This document shows positions 1 to 13,766 of a DNA stretch of 64,000 nucleotides, one piece after another. The stretch's first letter is position 1. Each line of letters opens with the position of its first letter. Origin of the DNA: Pithys albifrons albifrons (lineage: Eukaryota; Chordata; Aves; Passeriformes; Thamnophilidae); the NCBI RefSeq assembly GCF_047495875.1, contig NC_092462.1, forward strand, positions 38,159,523-38,223,522. Direction: 5' to 3'. The translations under genes were made by a program, and so were the position numbers. Under the pieces are notes generated by a model. That model saw nothing but the letters and a program-made list of their open reading frames with translations. It had not been told where the DNA came from and ran no database searches.

Positions 1-2077
1 AGTCTGTTATATAACACAAAAAAGTCTTTAAAAACTCATTAAAAGCTATTGTGGCAAGATAAAAATGAATTTCCTCATGTTCTCCAGTAAGTATCCTGTT
101 GAGTATCCTGTATGTTATTGTGACTTCCTTCATCATAGAGGGTGGTCCACTGGTAATGTAAAAAAAAAAGGATAGCATACAAAAATTAAATTATTATTTG
201 ACCCCAAATCATTATATGCCACATAACTAATTAAAGAGCACTTTAACAATGTACTCTTAATGTGCTGTCTGTTACTTGCATGACTCACTCATCTTTCACA
301 AAGAATAAGTGATTTGTGCTAGATGAGAGTTGCTAAGGATGTTTTTGGGGCTAGCAATTGCTGTCACTGCTATGTTAAATCACAGGCCCAAGCCTGGGAT
401 AGAAAGAGACAGGCTTATCTTGAGCCAGGAAAACAGCACCACAGAACTGATAGCTCTGACTTAGGGCCTTGTTTAAAAAGTTATGACTCAATGCAAGCAG
501 CCAAGGATCCTTAGCCTTCCTCAGTTCACTGCAAAGCAGCCATTAAGAGCCCTAATGTTCAGGTTGCGTGCCTCACTCTGATTATTTTTGGGAAGTTGAT
601 CACAGCAAGCCCTTTTTTTCCTAATAAGCATTCATCTTCATTTACTGGATGAAGGGAGCTCTCAGTGAAAGCTTTATACATGGTGCAGAACTTTCTGCCA
701 AGCTCTGTAACTGTATGTGCACATGGACTGTGAGCTTCTCTTTTCCTTTGATTGTAAAGTAAAAAGCATGTATAATAGCTCTCCCAGATACAAGTGCAAG
801 CAAATTATAAATACAGATAACAATTTGTGAGGGGATGAAGCTCTTTGGGCTAAATCAACAATGAATGATGCTAAAAGTCTATCGTACAAGTGCATAGAAT
901 ATATGAGAATCTTACGCAGCAGTGCCAAAGTTTTAAAAACTGCAGAGGATTAATTTCTCTTTTCTAAAGACATTCTTTTCCCTACTGCCTCATTCTTACA
1001 GATAGACTTGTTCAGCAACATGCATTTAGTTTGACAATAATCTGTGGAGAAATTGTAAAACATTGCAAAAGTGACCTTAGATAATTTGTTTATGCTTAAG
1101 AAGACAATTATTTAAAACTCTTTTAAACTTGGAAATTGCTTATCGGTATGATTACGGTGTTAAACACATAGAAGTTGGTGAATCAAACAGTAAAATTGTG
1201 TTTTGATAACTCTGTCCCTTGAAAGTATGGGTCACCAAATGGTTCATACTTTTTAAACAATAGAATATGATATTCCAGAGAAGATGGTACTGTTTGAAGG
1301 GCAAAAATCTGAGGCAGTAGGCACAGTGATATATGCCGGCCTGATTGTGAAAATATGAATAAAAATATTTATATAAATAAATGAAAATACCCAATTGCTA
1401 CAGAGTTACTGTTGAAGCTACAATTGAAGTTAATCCAGGTTTTCAGTATGTCTTTTACTAACAAAAGTGTTTTTTGTTCAATAGGAAGCAGGCTCAAGTA
1501 GGGCATTAAAAATATACTAATATGCAAAAGAATGTCAATAAAATGTAATCTCCCCCTCTCTCACACACCTGCAAACAAACAATGGTAAAAACAAACCAGT
1601 AAAAATATGAAAATAGTTGTTTAAACATAGTCACAGGATCTATCATTTTTAAAGGGATAACCTTTGTTTCATTCTTCAGAAATTTGTTCTGCTTACATTT
1701 TTCTCCCACCCCAAAATAAATTTGTGTTTTTATTTTTCTGCCTTATTTTCTTCTCCTCGCTTCCAATTTTTCTCAAAAATAACAGGCTCAGGGGAGAAAA
1801 TATAGAAAAGTTCTAATGAAAGGGAAAAATTGTCACTCCTAAAAATGATTTTTCACTTCCAGGTCTGTAGCAGTTCATGTATTCTCTTATAAAAATATGA
1901 GAAGACAAGAAACTTTCACAAGACATCTAATTATTTGAAGGACATAATTTTCTCTAAAAAAAACAACCAATCAACCAAAAACCCTTGTTAATTTTGACTA
2001 GTTGAAATACTCAGAATCCTAGCCCCATGGTCAGCCTAGTTTGCGTTTTATTCATGTTCAAAGTATTTACACTGTGT
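1..2077. other. Noncoding AT-rich stretch, nothing recognised
   Basis: No gene, transposon or RNA gene is recognisable. The open frames here are all under about 85 codons and are what AT-rich random sequence gives. They show no domain or obvious splice-flanked exon structure. Short poly-A and poly-T runs are the only simple-sequence features. Confidence 0.6.
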
Positions 2078-2149
2078 TTATTCTATTCTATTCTATTCTA
2101 TTCTATTCTATTCTATTCTATTCTATTCTATTCTATTCTATTCTATTCC
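2078..2149. repeat. (TTCTA)n pentanucleotide microsatellite
   Basis: About 14 uninterrupted copies of the 5-bp unit TTCTA (equivalently TATTC) can be read directly, ending where the pattern decays to TTCCAATTTT. It is nearly perfect, which points to a young, probably length-polymorphic array. The complementary strand reads (TAGAA)n. No transposon 3' end is recognisable next to it, so a LINE-tail origin is not supported. Confidence 0.97.
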
Positions 2150-5100
2150 AATTTTATAGCATGGGTTTTTACTTTTATCTCAAGATCTCTATGCTGATGT
2201 AATAAACTGGATTGAAGGGGCATTTCAGCATAACTTTCTGGAACCTCCTCTCACACTGGTCTCCCAGCTGGCTGTGCAAGGTGATCTCACACCAGCATGA
2301 GATAGGCTCCTTTCAGGTAAAATGAATTCTGGAAGATGCACTAGCTTCAAATGGGTAGATGGAGAAAGAGATTAGCCCTGAGACTCATAAAGTAGTAGAA
2401 AATCCTGAAACAAATGTATTGTTTGCATTAAACCCTCAGCAGCAACTCTTGTACTCTACAGATTTGCTTCAGTACCACTGTGTTACTTGCCATATTACCT
2501 AAATGCAATCTCTGAAAAGAGGATGATAACTACTATCTAGGTAGTGTCTCCTTAATCCAACTCTGCTTTCTCTCTGCTCAGCACTAGAATCTAAAGTTGT
2601 CAAATGAAGTAAAGAACAGGACTGGTATTTAATGCAGTCTTGTAGTTGTCACTGACTTCTCTCCCAGCAACATCTTTTCCCTGACATAAAAAATCATGGA
2701 ATACTCAGCCGGTGGTAATTTGAAGACATCGCATGTTTCTTGCTATGTGATGACTTTCCTGGCATCTTTTATTGGCTATCATATAAGTCCACATTGGCTC
2801 ACTTGCAAAACCAGATTAAAAAACCTCAGCCCAGTCTTGGTGCTAAAAGAAATGTGGGCCTGTTCCTCTTGCTGTGGTATACTCAACTCTGAGGGTGTTT
2901 TTGCCTTTAGCCAGATAGACAGATTCTGCTCTACTGTACTTCCATTTATGTAAGTGTAGATGATGGCAGAGGTTATGTTAACAGGAAATAATCATAAATG
3001 GGCAATTCCAAAATAAAATTGTAGCTTTTTTACTTGCAGATCTCTACATGTGTTTTGTCTCATTCCCTGTTTTCCACATACATCTTCAAGAAAACTACAA
3101 GATAAAAGACCAAATTGATATGAACTTGATGGAAAAATAAGTATAATTTCTGGCCACAAACCACAATGCCAACTTCAGTAAAAACTGAGGAGTGGAGAAG
3201 AGAGAGAAGAAAGATCGAACTAGATAATGTTTTCATTAATTTGAAAAAGACTCTTTTTAGAAGTACCCTATGGTGGATAATAGGACAAAACCATACAGCA
3301 ATAACATTCTGGGAACAACAACATTTATAGAAGGCATGTGTACTGTAGTGCAAATAATGACAAATTAAACAAAAGCTTCAGGTCAGTGTGAGAATGAAGC
3401 AAGAAATCAATCATGGTCAGATCTCACACATTCTTAAACCAAATACTAAGTAGACGAATTAGAACACATGACTTTGGATGATCTAAACTCCTTAGACCAC
3501 TGATAAGCAAGTGTCAGACATGCTTGACTCATGCTTGTTACCCTATTATACTGGACATCAGTCAATTCAGACTCATAAATGCCAAGATGACAAAGCAGGT
3601 ATAACTCAGTAAAGTAATAAATAGTTAGTGTTGAAATGCAGCCATGGTGAGGTTGTAAGCATATTCTTACCAACATTTAGCAGCATCAAGAGCCAACAAC
3701 TCCTCATGAACTGTTAACACTGAATTGGAGAAGGTTAAAGGAAGAAGCAAGGCAGTTTTCTGAAAAGTGAAAGATGTAAAATGGAATGATTTTGGATGGT
3801 ACAATGGAAACAGGATTTAAAATTCAACATACCGTACTGGTTACACCTGAAAGGAATGGGACAGTAAGATATTTCTGAAAACAGAGAGGCTATAATGCAA
3901 AATAAAAGCATATGTAAGTACGGTCAAGGTCAGTTTGAAGCAAGAATCAACCACTAGTTAGTTTGGAGTTTATAATAAAGTGTCCAAGTTGCTCTTAGTG
4001 GAAGAAATGGTCTTCAATGAGAATGACTAGCAAAACTGCATGCCAAAGATCTGTCAGAATGCTCTAAGATTAAAAGACATAACCAATTAAGAGGATAAGT
4101 TGATATTTATTTGAAACTCCATAAGAAGAAAACCTTGATTCTTGCTAGATTTTATCATTTTGGGGAAGGAACAGGTACAGAGCACTACAAATAATCAGAT
4201 TCTAGTGTGTGCCAGCTATAAGCAGCTGTTAGACTAGATAGATACTTATTTTTTGCAACATTATTCAGTAAGACACTGATCAGCAGGTTCTTCCAGGCTC
4301 TTTTGTTCTCAGTCATTATGGAAAGCATTCTAATACGGGTGTTTGAGACTTCAGATTGCTACCCTTACCTCTTCTTTTCCTGAATTTTCTTCATGCCTGG
4401 TTTCTTACCCTGCTTTCTTGACGAAGTGTCATTATTCACATCAATCACATTATGGACTGCTTGAACAATCTTCAAAATATGGCAGAAATGGTGGCTTCTA
4501 GAGCACAGATCATAGAATATCTAAGCAGGTTCTGGCATCAGATGTTGAAAGATCTTAGTGCTGAAGTTCACAGGTACAAGTTTTAGTGAAATGAGTTTGT
4601 CTTTCACCCCAACAAAAGAGACATGGGTGGATATATGCAAGTTTTAGGGAAATCCCTGGAGACTTGTTGTTTTAACCTATTCTGATAGTGATGCTGGGAA
4701 GAAACGAGCTACATAGTGTATATAACAGATGTTTAATTGCATCTGGGGAAATATTCATTATGGGTATCATTCACACCATACTTTACCTGCTCCTCTGGTG
4801 AACACCTGTGTGTTAGTAGTGCATGTGGTGGTAATGTGAGAAACTCTCACTACCAGCCTTTTAAATTTTACTATTCCCTCTTTTTAAAAATGTGCTAAAT
4901 TAGATACAGAAACAAAGAAACACACCTAAATAAACAAAGCAACTTAAGGAACATGAGCAATACCACACTGCCAGAAAGAGCAGGTGGAAATGTAAGTTTA
5001 AGGGCCATTAAAGCACTGTGAAATTTTTCAGTGTGTCACAATTACAGGAACACCTGGGTCAAATAAATTAGGACTAATCCATTGGGGGTGTTCTTTACAG

Positions 5101-7449
5101 TCTACACTGGCCTCAGAATGGCTTGACCCTAACCTGTAATTCCAAACCCAAAAAGAATAAATTACATGAAAAAGCTTACCAGTTCAGGTGGCTATTGGCA
5201 ATCCATTGGTTTCTAGTAGACTGCAAAGAAGACAGAGTATAGGTAAGGAAATGTCTCCATGGACCTTAAAGAGGAAATTCAATATGAATATATGTTTGGC
5301 TAGAGTGTGAATATTGATAAAGGCCTTCTCTCTCTTTGCTATATAATTTCAACTATAATGAAGGCAGCACTGAAGTAAAACTAAAGAAAAGTTTGGGTAT
5401 GAGAGCTACTTTATGAAAATTGTTCAAAAACTAGTTCAAACTTCTTGATTTCCAAAAGCTGAGAAGACATTCTGTTCAAAGAATATGTTTGCAGCTTTAA
5501 GATAAGTTCCATAGGAACATTTATTTGTGTTTTCTCCTTGGAAAGGAAAAGAAATCAGTAGATATAACCTATCCTGGAAGACTGGAAAAATTGAGGAATT
5601 TTTATAAATGAACCTCTTTTACTAGTCTGATTAGCAGGACCATTGCCCCTAATTTTCTTGCCAAGAACTAGCTGACACTTCTATTTTAGGTTCCTTTACC
5701 TTAATTTTATCTACCATGGCAGTGGAGCAGACTTCCCTTAGACCTAAAAGAGAGTCAGAGAAAGGTCACAAACTGTTTTCCACTCCTCACAAATCTGCTA
5801 AAGACACTGTATTTTCCTCTTTAGAAAAGCAATGATTAGTTAAGAGAACAGACAATCACCTTTGTGTATTTTTTCCATGGCAAGGGTTTTGGCCATGAAA
5901 TCTGTTGCAGGGATAATTTTTCAAGGGCACAAAGCTTGATTTAATTAAAAATTTAACAGTTAAAAAACAAAAATAAATATCACAGTGGTAATATGTGTAT
6001 TAACTGTACTCTAATATCTTGCTGTATTAGGTAATAACAGATTTAACAACTATAGAATTAATACAATGACTATCATCCTTGCACACACACAACCATTAAT
6101 CTTACCTAAAATAATAAAAAAGGAAAAACAAGCCACTTTAAAATCTGTGAATTCTGAAAGCAGAAGCATATTGACAGCTAAGCAAGAAATGGTGCTTTCT
6201 TTGTTGAATGTTATACAACAGTCTCAACAAACAAATAGATGTATGCCTGGAAACCTGTTGAACTTAATTTATAAAGTTCTAATATATCTAAGGAAATTCA
6301 AAGAACATAAATTTAACCTTTTTAATAACTATGTCAGCACTTAAAACAAAGGACCTTTTAAAGCAAGAGTTTCTCCTTTTTTACAAGGGTTCTCCTCCCT
6401 GTTAGATTTAGGCAGAAATATCTCTGCTTTTGAAAACAGATCATCTAAAATTTATTATCCTAATCTACATGGAAGGAGTCCTAATAACACAAATAAACTG
6501 AATTACAGTACTTTGAGGACACTGATGAATGACAGTTCAAATGAAAGAAAAGGAAGACTGTACCAAGTGAAACACTGTTATCATGTTCTTCAAGCTAAAA
6601 AATTGAGCTGTGCTTAGCAGGATGTGATTATTATCTCTTTAGAGAGACCAGAATATTAGTTTTGCTAAAATGTGGGCAAGGTTGTAGGACCCATCACTTG
6701 AACAGAAGCAGAACCAAAATCAAATAATCCTTATTTCAAAACACAGTCCTTTGAAGACTGGTGATTATGAAAGGAAGAACAGTTGAAGATGAGCTTAGGG
6801 ATCACAAAGAGATCCATAAAGGGTCTAAATGGTATATCAGGAATCTAAACACTGCATTTATCTAATGTGAAGTCTTTCAGAAGTTCATGTAATTGCAGGC
6901 AGAAATCACCAATTTTTACTTGAAATACAAGGAAACATCCCAGTCCTGATCTATAAAGCTACCCATGTCAGATCTCCCGTACCTGAACTAAATGTGGTGT
7001 TATTTTTTTTTTTTGTCAGTAGAAGATTTATTTTGATTTCTCAAGGATATTTGCCTAGTTTGTAATTGACATGGTTTGGCATCAGTTTAAATTTTTGTGC
7101 CATTTTATAATTACCAAAATTTGGACAAATAATAGTTTACATATGTTCAGCACCTAAAACAAATCAATCTAAACTAGAATACAAACACTTGTAGAATGCA
7201 CAAGGCCATACATTAGCTTTTGTAGCTTTACTTCAAGGTTAAAATAAAATATTTTCAAGGCGCAAGTTTTCCATGTGACCTATATGTAGAGAGTCTTGCA
7301 ACATTAGAAATTGAAATAATGTTAAAATAAGGATCTACACATAAAAGGACAGGTTTACATAAAATGAGATTGTAATGCCAGTGAATCTGCTATAATTTTG
7401 GAATTGCATAGAAATATTCTATTTCCAGGAAAGTGGTTACAGTACTAGT
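2150..7449. other. Noncoding stretch, nothing recognised
   Basis: No gene or identifiable transposon was seen in about 5.3 kb. An open frame of 85 codons at 2696-2953 and one of 92 codons at 6066-6344 have no recognisable similarity and an amino-acid make-up typical of translated AT-rich noncoding DNA. A run of ten or more T at about 7001-7013 is the only simple repeat of note. Very old, unrecognisable repeats may be present. Confidence 0.55.
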
Positions 7450-7583
7450 CTTGTCAAGAAGCATTTGAACATTGCTTTTAGGCACAAGGTGTGATTCTTG
7501 GGGTGTCCTGTGCAGAAACAGGAGCTAGACTTTCATGATCCTAATGGGTCCCTTCTAACTCAGGATGTTCTATGATTCTATGA
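7450..7583 (+). mobile_element. CR1 LINE 3' end fragment
   Basis: The segment reads in order: the CR1 stretch 'GTCAAGAAGCATTTGAACA', then 'GGCACAAGGTGTGATTCTTG', then a form of the avian CR1 terminus 'GGGTCCCTTCTAACTCAGGA' followed by two TATGATTCTATGA-type units. This matches the final 130 bp or so of typical avian CR1 elements, which end in a short imperfect 8-bp microsatellite (ATTCTATG) rather than poly-A. The copy is severely 5'-truncated and diverged, carries no coding sequence and is an inactive fossil. The corresponding part of the larger CR1 at 42-43.6 kb shows the same landmarks in the same order. Confidence 0.9.
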
Positions 7584-9919
7584 CTGTAAATTAGACAGAA
7601 TATCCATTTTACCTTTGATGCAGGAATAAATTCATGGGTGTTTTTACACATCCCTAAGAAAATAACTAGGTTTTCTTAGATAAAACTCAACATGAAGTCA
7701 GCCGAGAATACTTATTAAGTGGGTCCATTTAATCTGAGGGAACTTCCTAGTAAAAACTTGATTAGAAATATTTGGCATAGCGTTCCAGAAATAAACCCAC
7801 AAAGATAAATTAATTTGCATGAGATTTAGTACCTATAACAGACATATGCATCTTTTGCAGTTTCTCTGTTACTGTTTTTTGGTAGCTTTCCTAGAGAAAT
7901 CTAGAATATAGAATATAGAAAAGCAAATTCTGACTAACCTTACTAAGCAACAATGACCTTTTCTACAAGTCCCAGTGTTGCAAAACAACAATCAAAGCCC
8001 TCTTGTTAAAAACCTGCCTTGTATTTTAACTATGAATAGAGACATTAGGCTACCTGTGAGAGCTCAGATATATGTCACTTGTTTCCATTAATTTAAATAG
8101 ACTTCTTGGAAGGCCTTAAAAGATTTCAGCTACCTAGACCTGGAATTGTAGAACAAAGCATCTAATGTTTTGTTAGCAAACAGCTTTTGGCAATAGCACA
8201 TCCTTTGATCTCAGTGTTTGCAGCTGGGAGGTTACTACACTGACTGTGGTGGAATGATCAGATAGCAGGAAAAAGATTAAGCCAAGAACAGAAAAAGGTA
8301 CTGCAAACTTTTATATCCAGTGGATTTGATTTGAAAACTGTATTGCAAATGCAGAGACCAACTCATTAGCTGCTATATCACATTAGTGAGGCTGTAATGC
8401 CTCTGAGCAAACCACGCCATTTTACACCAGATGACAGAACAGTCCACCCTTTTATTTCTGAAAATTGTGCTTATGGAGAAGGTTCACATTTTTCTTAATG
8501 TTCACCAAGTGTTTAGTTCTGCTGGGGGAAGAGAGAAAATTTTGAGTGGTTTGGACAAAGGCCAAAGTAAATTTCTTTTTCTGAGCAGTCCTATACCTAT
8601 CTGTTCTGGCCAGACCAGGTGAGACACCAAATGAAGCAGACCTCTGTTGTATTGCTATGCTGCAACAGATACAGATCATGGAAACACAAGCAAATTAAGA
8701 AGTCCTGTGTGAAATGTTGGTGCAAATTGAAAGTCTCAAGAAATATGGACTGAAAGTTTAATATCCAAGTCTAAACATTTTTATCTTTTAATATTCTTTC
8801 AGTTATTTCAGAAAAGAAACCTAGTTATGAAATTGTAGGACACAAATTTCAGGAACTATGTGTCCCCCATGCACAACTGGAACACTTCTGATTGATAAGA
8901 TAAAGGAAGAAAATGCAGAATATGGGAATTTAGTTTAAGGCCAAAGGGAGAACCTTATTATGGAGATAGAGACTAACAAGGGCGTGTGAGTTAGGTTGCT
9001 GTTAAGTGAGAGGGACAGGGAGAGGAAACAGGGACCGAAAACCAGTTTCTGAAAAGAGTGAGGAAGAAGGGTGTCAGAGTAGGGTAACTCTGAAGCCAAA
9101 ATATGTTAAGACAGGAAACCCACAAAGGACTTGGAAAAAAATCCTGGTAGTAGGAATAAAGCTGTGTGAATTTAAAATGAGTAGCACAATGAGAAAATTG
9201 TTATATTTTGTCACAATCACAAAAAACAAAAAAGCAGACTAAATCAACATGAGAGCACTGTACAGTGGCCTAGGAGTTGGCATAGATTGGAATAATGAAT
9301 ATTAATGGACTTGCAGATATTTAATGAGGGTTTAGAAAAAACAAAATTCTGGTAAACCCAGCTTCATAATATATATGCATACACCTGTGAATTTTTACTA
9401 TTTCTCTGTTGAGTTTTATATTTGCAAAGGCTGCAGTTTTAGTTCAAATGAAATTAAATGCTCTTGTAGCCAGATGTTTAGATATGAAGCTATCTACAGG
9501 AATAAGTCATTGTAACTTGAAAGGGGAAGAATGAGCAGGATAAAGAGAATTAAAGGACCATGTTCAGTAATAAAGAAGATATCTCCTCTCCTGCTCCTTT
9601 TTCATTCTACCACGGCCATACCTAACCTATATTTCCTAAACTGTGCAGTAGTCCCTTGCAGGCAGTTGTAGGCACAGCAAGGAGAAAGAGTGGAACCACA
9701 TCTCCCAAAGGAGTTACACCGTCACTGCTTCTGAATGAAATGCTGCAAAACAGAGAATGGGTATGTGTCCATGCTGGCTATGGCAAGAAAGAGCAGACCT
9801 GAAATGCTGACAGGAAGATCATTCTCAACCACTAAGTAGAGACTTTGGGGTACTTAATCACAAAAAGAGATTATATGGGAAAGTTTGGGTTATCCCAGGT
9901 CTAGAGGGCCTTTAGGTAC
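7584..9919. other. Noncoding stretch, nothing recognised
   Basis: No gene or repeat was recognised. Overlapping short open frames on both strands at 8431-8679 and one of 78 codons at 9006-9242 have no recognisable domains and are treated as chance frames. Confidence 0.5.
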
Positions 9920-10034
9920 AAGCCAAACAAACATTTTCAAGGATAACACAGCTAGAGCTGATCATATCCTGGGGCAAGAGATAGACCAGATGACTTCTGA
10001 AGTCCCCTTAGTAGTCTATTTTTCTGTGTCTGTA
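9920..10034 (+). mobile_element. CR1 LINE 3' end fragment, a different subfamily
   Basis: The clearest part is 9990-10034: 'AGACCAGATGACTTCTGAAG' followed by a degraded TCCCTTCCAGCCTATTTTTCTGTG-type end. This is the 3' end style of CR1 subfamilies whose tail reads CTATTTTTCTGTGATTCTGTG, distinct from the TCCAACTCAGGATATTCTATGATTC type at 7.5 kb. The 5' limit is uncertain and 9920-9990 is included only tentatively. It is a noncoding fossil. The alternative is chance similarity over about 45 bp, which I consider unlikely. Confidence 0.6.
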
Positions 10035-13000
10035 ACTGCTCTGACTCACCCCTTGTGCAGACAGTATCTATTGTAACGCTGGCTATAAATTAATAATACC
10101 CAATTTTCAACCACTGAGGAGGCTGATCATTCCTTATTCTAGGCAATGGAACAAGACTAGGAACTAATTTGCTATTTCACCTCTGTACATGAATATCACT
10201 AGCAGCAGTAACTTCCAGCAGTGTCACGTGTCTGCCAAGTGACAAGAGTGAGTCTTTAACTATTTTTAACATCAATGTATTTTCACACAGTTTTTCCCCC
10301 CAAACTGAGACAGTAAAAAACCCAATGGCTACAAATAATAATGTTTGTTCTGAAAGGCAGTCAGTAAACCTTTAACAAACAATGTCACTGTAATCCTTAA
10401 ATAGTAATCATACTGCCTAAGGCATCTGATAAAGGATTCTAGTGTTCTTGCTATACTGTGTCAGGCAGATACATCAATCAAACTCCATAATGGACTAAAT
10501 TGGAAAATAGGGTAGTGGGAATAAACAGTTCTAAAAAGAGGTGAAACTTTGTGACAAGCAGCCTTAACAGACCAATCTTGATTCTAAACATAGAAACAAA
10601 TTTAGGGCTTCACTGGAGGCAAAGGACAATTATTGCCTAAACAAATAAACTAGTGTCTCAGTACCTCAGGCATTCATTGAAGTTAGTTTGAAACAGTTTT
10701 GAGATCTGACTAGTGGAGTTTCAGGGACATTATAGCTTGACTCATTAACTTTTATTGAACTGTATGTAGACTTCCTTTTAGATAATCCATATACCAAATG
10801 GGACTATAATGAGAAAACTGGAATATGTTTTGATTTTAGTACCAATTCTTCTGCCAACAAAAATAACTAGATCTAAACTAAGATTGAATATATGTCAGGA
10901 GCTGAATTTGATTCCACATCAAGACTGCACACTTAAGGTTCTTAAGTTCAATAAAAGACCTGAATTTCATCTTTTTTTGAGAGTATTTATTTTAGTCAGT
11001 ACAGAAAAGAAAAAAAAAAGGGACTTATCTGCTCATTTATATTGTACTGTCCCTCCATGTCTTGTAGGTGAACATGGAGTCCAGGGCCTCAAGACTCATG
11101 CATGCATTCATATTTGCAGTATATACTGAATGGAATCATATTATGACAGAGGAAAAATAGAGCTTCCCAAGAGTTTTTCCTCCCTGGGAAGTGGTTATTC
11201 AGACTCTGAGAACAATTTTAAATATCACAAGGATTTAAGTTTCTCTGAAGTAGTTTAGCCTCTGTTATAGCTTGCAGTGGAATTTTGCTCTCACTCCCAA
11301 GACTACCTGAAGAGATTTTCTACAAGGATTAGCTAAGATACAAAGTTCAAATAAACTTGCTATCTGCATATAATCAGCATGGTTCTCATGGCAATATGAT
11401 TTTAAAGAAGTATGAAAGCTAATTTATAATCTAATATATGTTGCATCACCATTCTATAACATTCTATCTAATATGATTTTACTTCAAATGCAGAGCCATA
11501 TCAGCATGCAGTTGTGGAGCAACTGCAGTGGTTTTTATACAACATCACATTACTCCAGTGGTATGATTGGTACTTTTGCATCTGACAACAATCTGGCTGA
11601 TAAGCAGTCGCTCATTTCCAAAGTTGTTTTTATCAGAAGAATTTAAAATAGTTCTCCAACTCACAGTGTAACACCCTGCTTAAACATATACATCTTCCTG
11701 AAGAGGTGCTGCCCAGTCATATTGTAATACTATTTTCCATTCATATGACATTACATTTTTTGTGCAGGAACATAGAATACATCTTGAAAATCAGGACCAT
11801 TATCTTTCCTCTCTATGAATTGAAATTTGGGTAGGTTGAATTTTATTATGATACAGATATTTCGGATTTCTAGTTTGCTAATCCAAATGCAGTTATGTTT
11901 TCCTGGAACTTTTATTCTCCCTTCTTTTTATTTGTTCTGGTATCAGTACCATGAACTGTTTAGTATTCTTAGCTATTTCCTTTGTTTCTTTTGCTGTTCA
12001 GTAGAGATGCTTTCATGTCTTACTGTCATCATGTCATTGTAGTATTTTGTGTAATACAAGAAATGCAAGCATCCCTTTAAGTTATTAGGTTTTAGTTTAA
12101 TTTTACTTTTTGTTTGTTTTGGTTTATTTTCTTACTAGAATTGTTCTAACATTTCAGATCTACCATTTCTACTTTATCTGGCATTATTTTAACAGTGTAA
12201 AATATATTAACATGACTAGACATAGGGGACATAATTTATAGGAATAAATAATGTTTCCATGCATATTCCTGTTGGATTTCTACTGACTACGCTTGTTAAT
12301 TAAAAAAAAAAAAAAGAAAAAAAGAAAAAAAAAGAAAAATCAAATCCTATTGTTTGTATTTTTTTGACTATAGGAAATATCCACCTACATTAGAACTGGA
12401 AAAGATCACACTATTAGAATTGCCAAGCAGTACAATACGCCAGAACAAAACAAGAGCGATGTAATATCACATTCTGTCTCCAGCTGTGGCCAAACCAGAC
12501 CCCAAAAGAGTGTGAAAATGGCAGGTCTAGATGGTATTTGTGGCTCACCAAGAAGCTCAATTCAAAAGATTTACAATTTGTAATAGAGGGGAAATCCAAC
12601 CTTTTTTCACACAAAAACTATCCAGTATTCTGTATAACTTTTTTCATATTGCTAAAAAAAGTGATGTTAGGACACTTTTGATATAATCAACCATATTTAA
12701 TTCTACTATAAACACAAAAAGATAAAAGCCACCAATGCAAGGTAATTTATCTTTAGACTAAAATACTGCTTACTTTCATAAACTAGACGTAAGATATCTC
12801 CTAAACTCTGCTATTTAAAGTTGAGAAAAGTTTTCATTAGACAAAGTTTAGTTAGATTAGAAAGTGGATTGGAACAGTTTGAAGCTATTTCAAAATTAAG
12901 TTTTCAAAAGTTGTTTTGATATGTCTTTTCACAGAGTTTGAAGGTACAAAGGAATGTAGCCACTGGAAAGGGGAAAAAAGTATTTGCCTCATGTGTAACC

Positions 13001-13766
13001 TCATGAGTTTTTTAAAGTATTTTTAAGGGAAATTAGTCTCAGTCTAATTTTATTCCTAAGAGTTTATTTATCCCTAACATTACTTATCTGCTTGCAATAT
13101 AGACAACTGTTCAAGGTCTACATAAATGGGTAGCAGTACTGTATTCCTCTCCTCCAGATACATTGTCTTTCCTTCTATGTGAACAGTATCTAATATTACT
13201 ACCATCTTGTGAAGTATTATTGCAGCTGAGCAAAAACTTGAAAACAGTATTACTTGTAAAAAGTAGAGCTAAGGAATGCATCATGAATCTAGAAGTTAGT
13301 TTTGGTGTGAATTTTGCTAAAGTATTCATACATGTGATGTGTGCCGATCCTTCTGATCAGTAATGTAATTTATCTGGCATGAAGAAGGTTAACATTTCCA
13401 CCTAGTCGTGATGACTTAAACTTTCACACAGATGTGCAGAGCAAGTAATTTGGGACATCCTCTGGCAAAACCGTTGTCAGTTCCAGACCGATAAAGCATT
13501 TTGTATTTGTCAGTTACTGGACAAAACCTGGGTGATAGCATATGCACAATATTTTGGCCCGAAGATACTAAATGGGATTAAATTGCATTATCTTCTTTCT
13601 TTTTCAAAAGTAAAAGGGGAAAATGTCAGCTAGGCTGGTCTTGTGTGTAGCAGCTTTCTATATATATTTCCTAAAATCAAATACAGGAGAATCAAAATAC
13701 TTTTGTTTAGATAGCTGACCACAATATGTATTTTGGAATTTTTCCTCCTTTGCCTCTCTTTGAAAC
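10035..13766. other. Noncoding stretch with an A-rich tract
   Basis: No gene was recognised. An A-rich, G-interrupted purine tract lies at about 12301-12340 (A13-14 followed by G-separated runs of A). It could be a decayed poly-A or a simple-sequence expansion. Open frames of up to 106 codons (10809-11129) have no recognisable domain. Confidence 0.5.
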
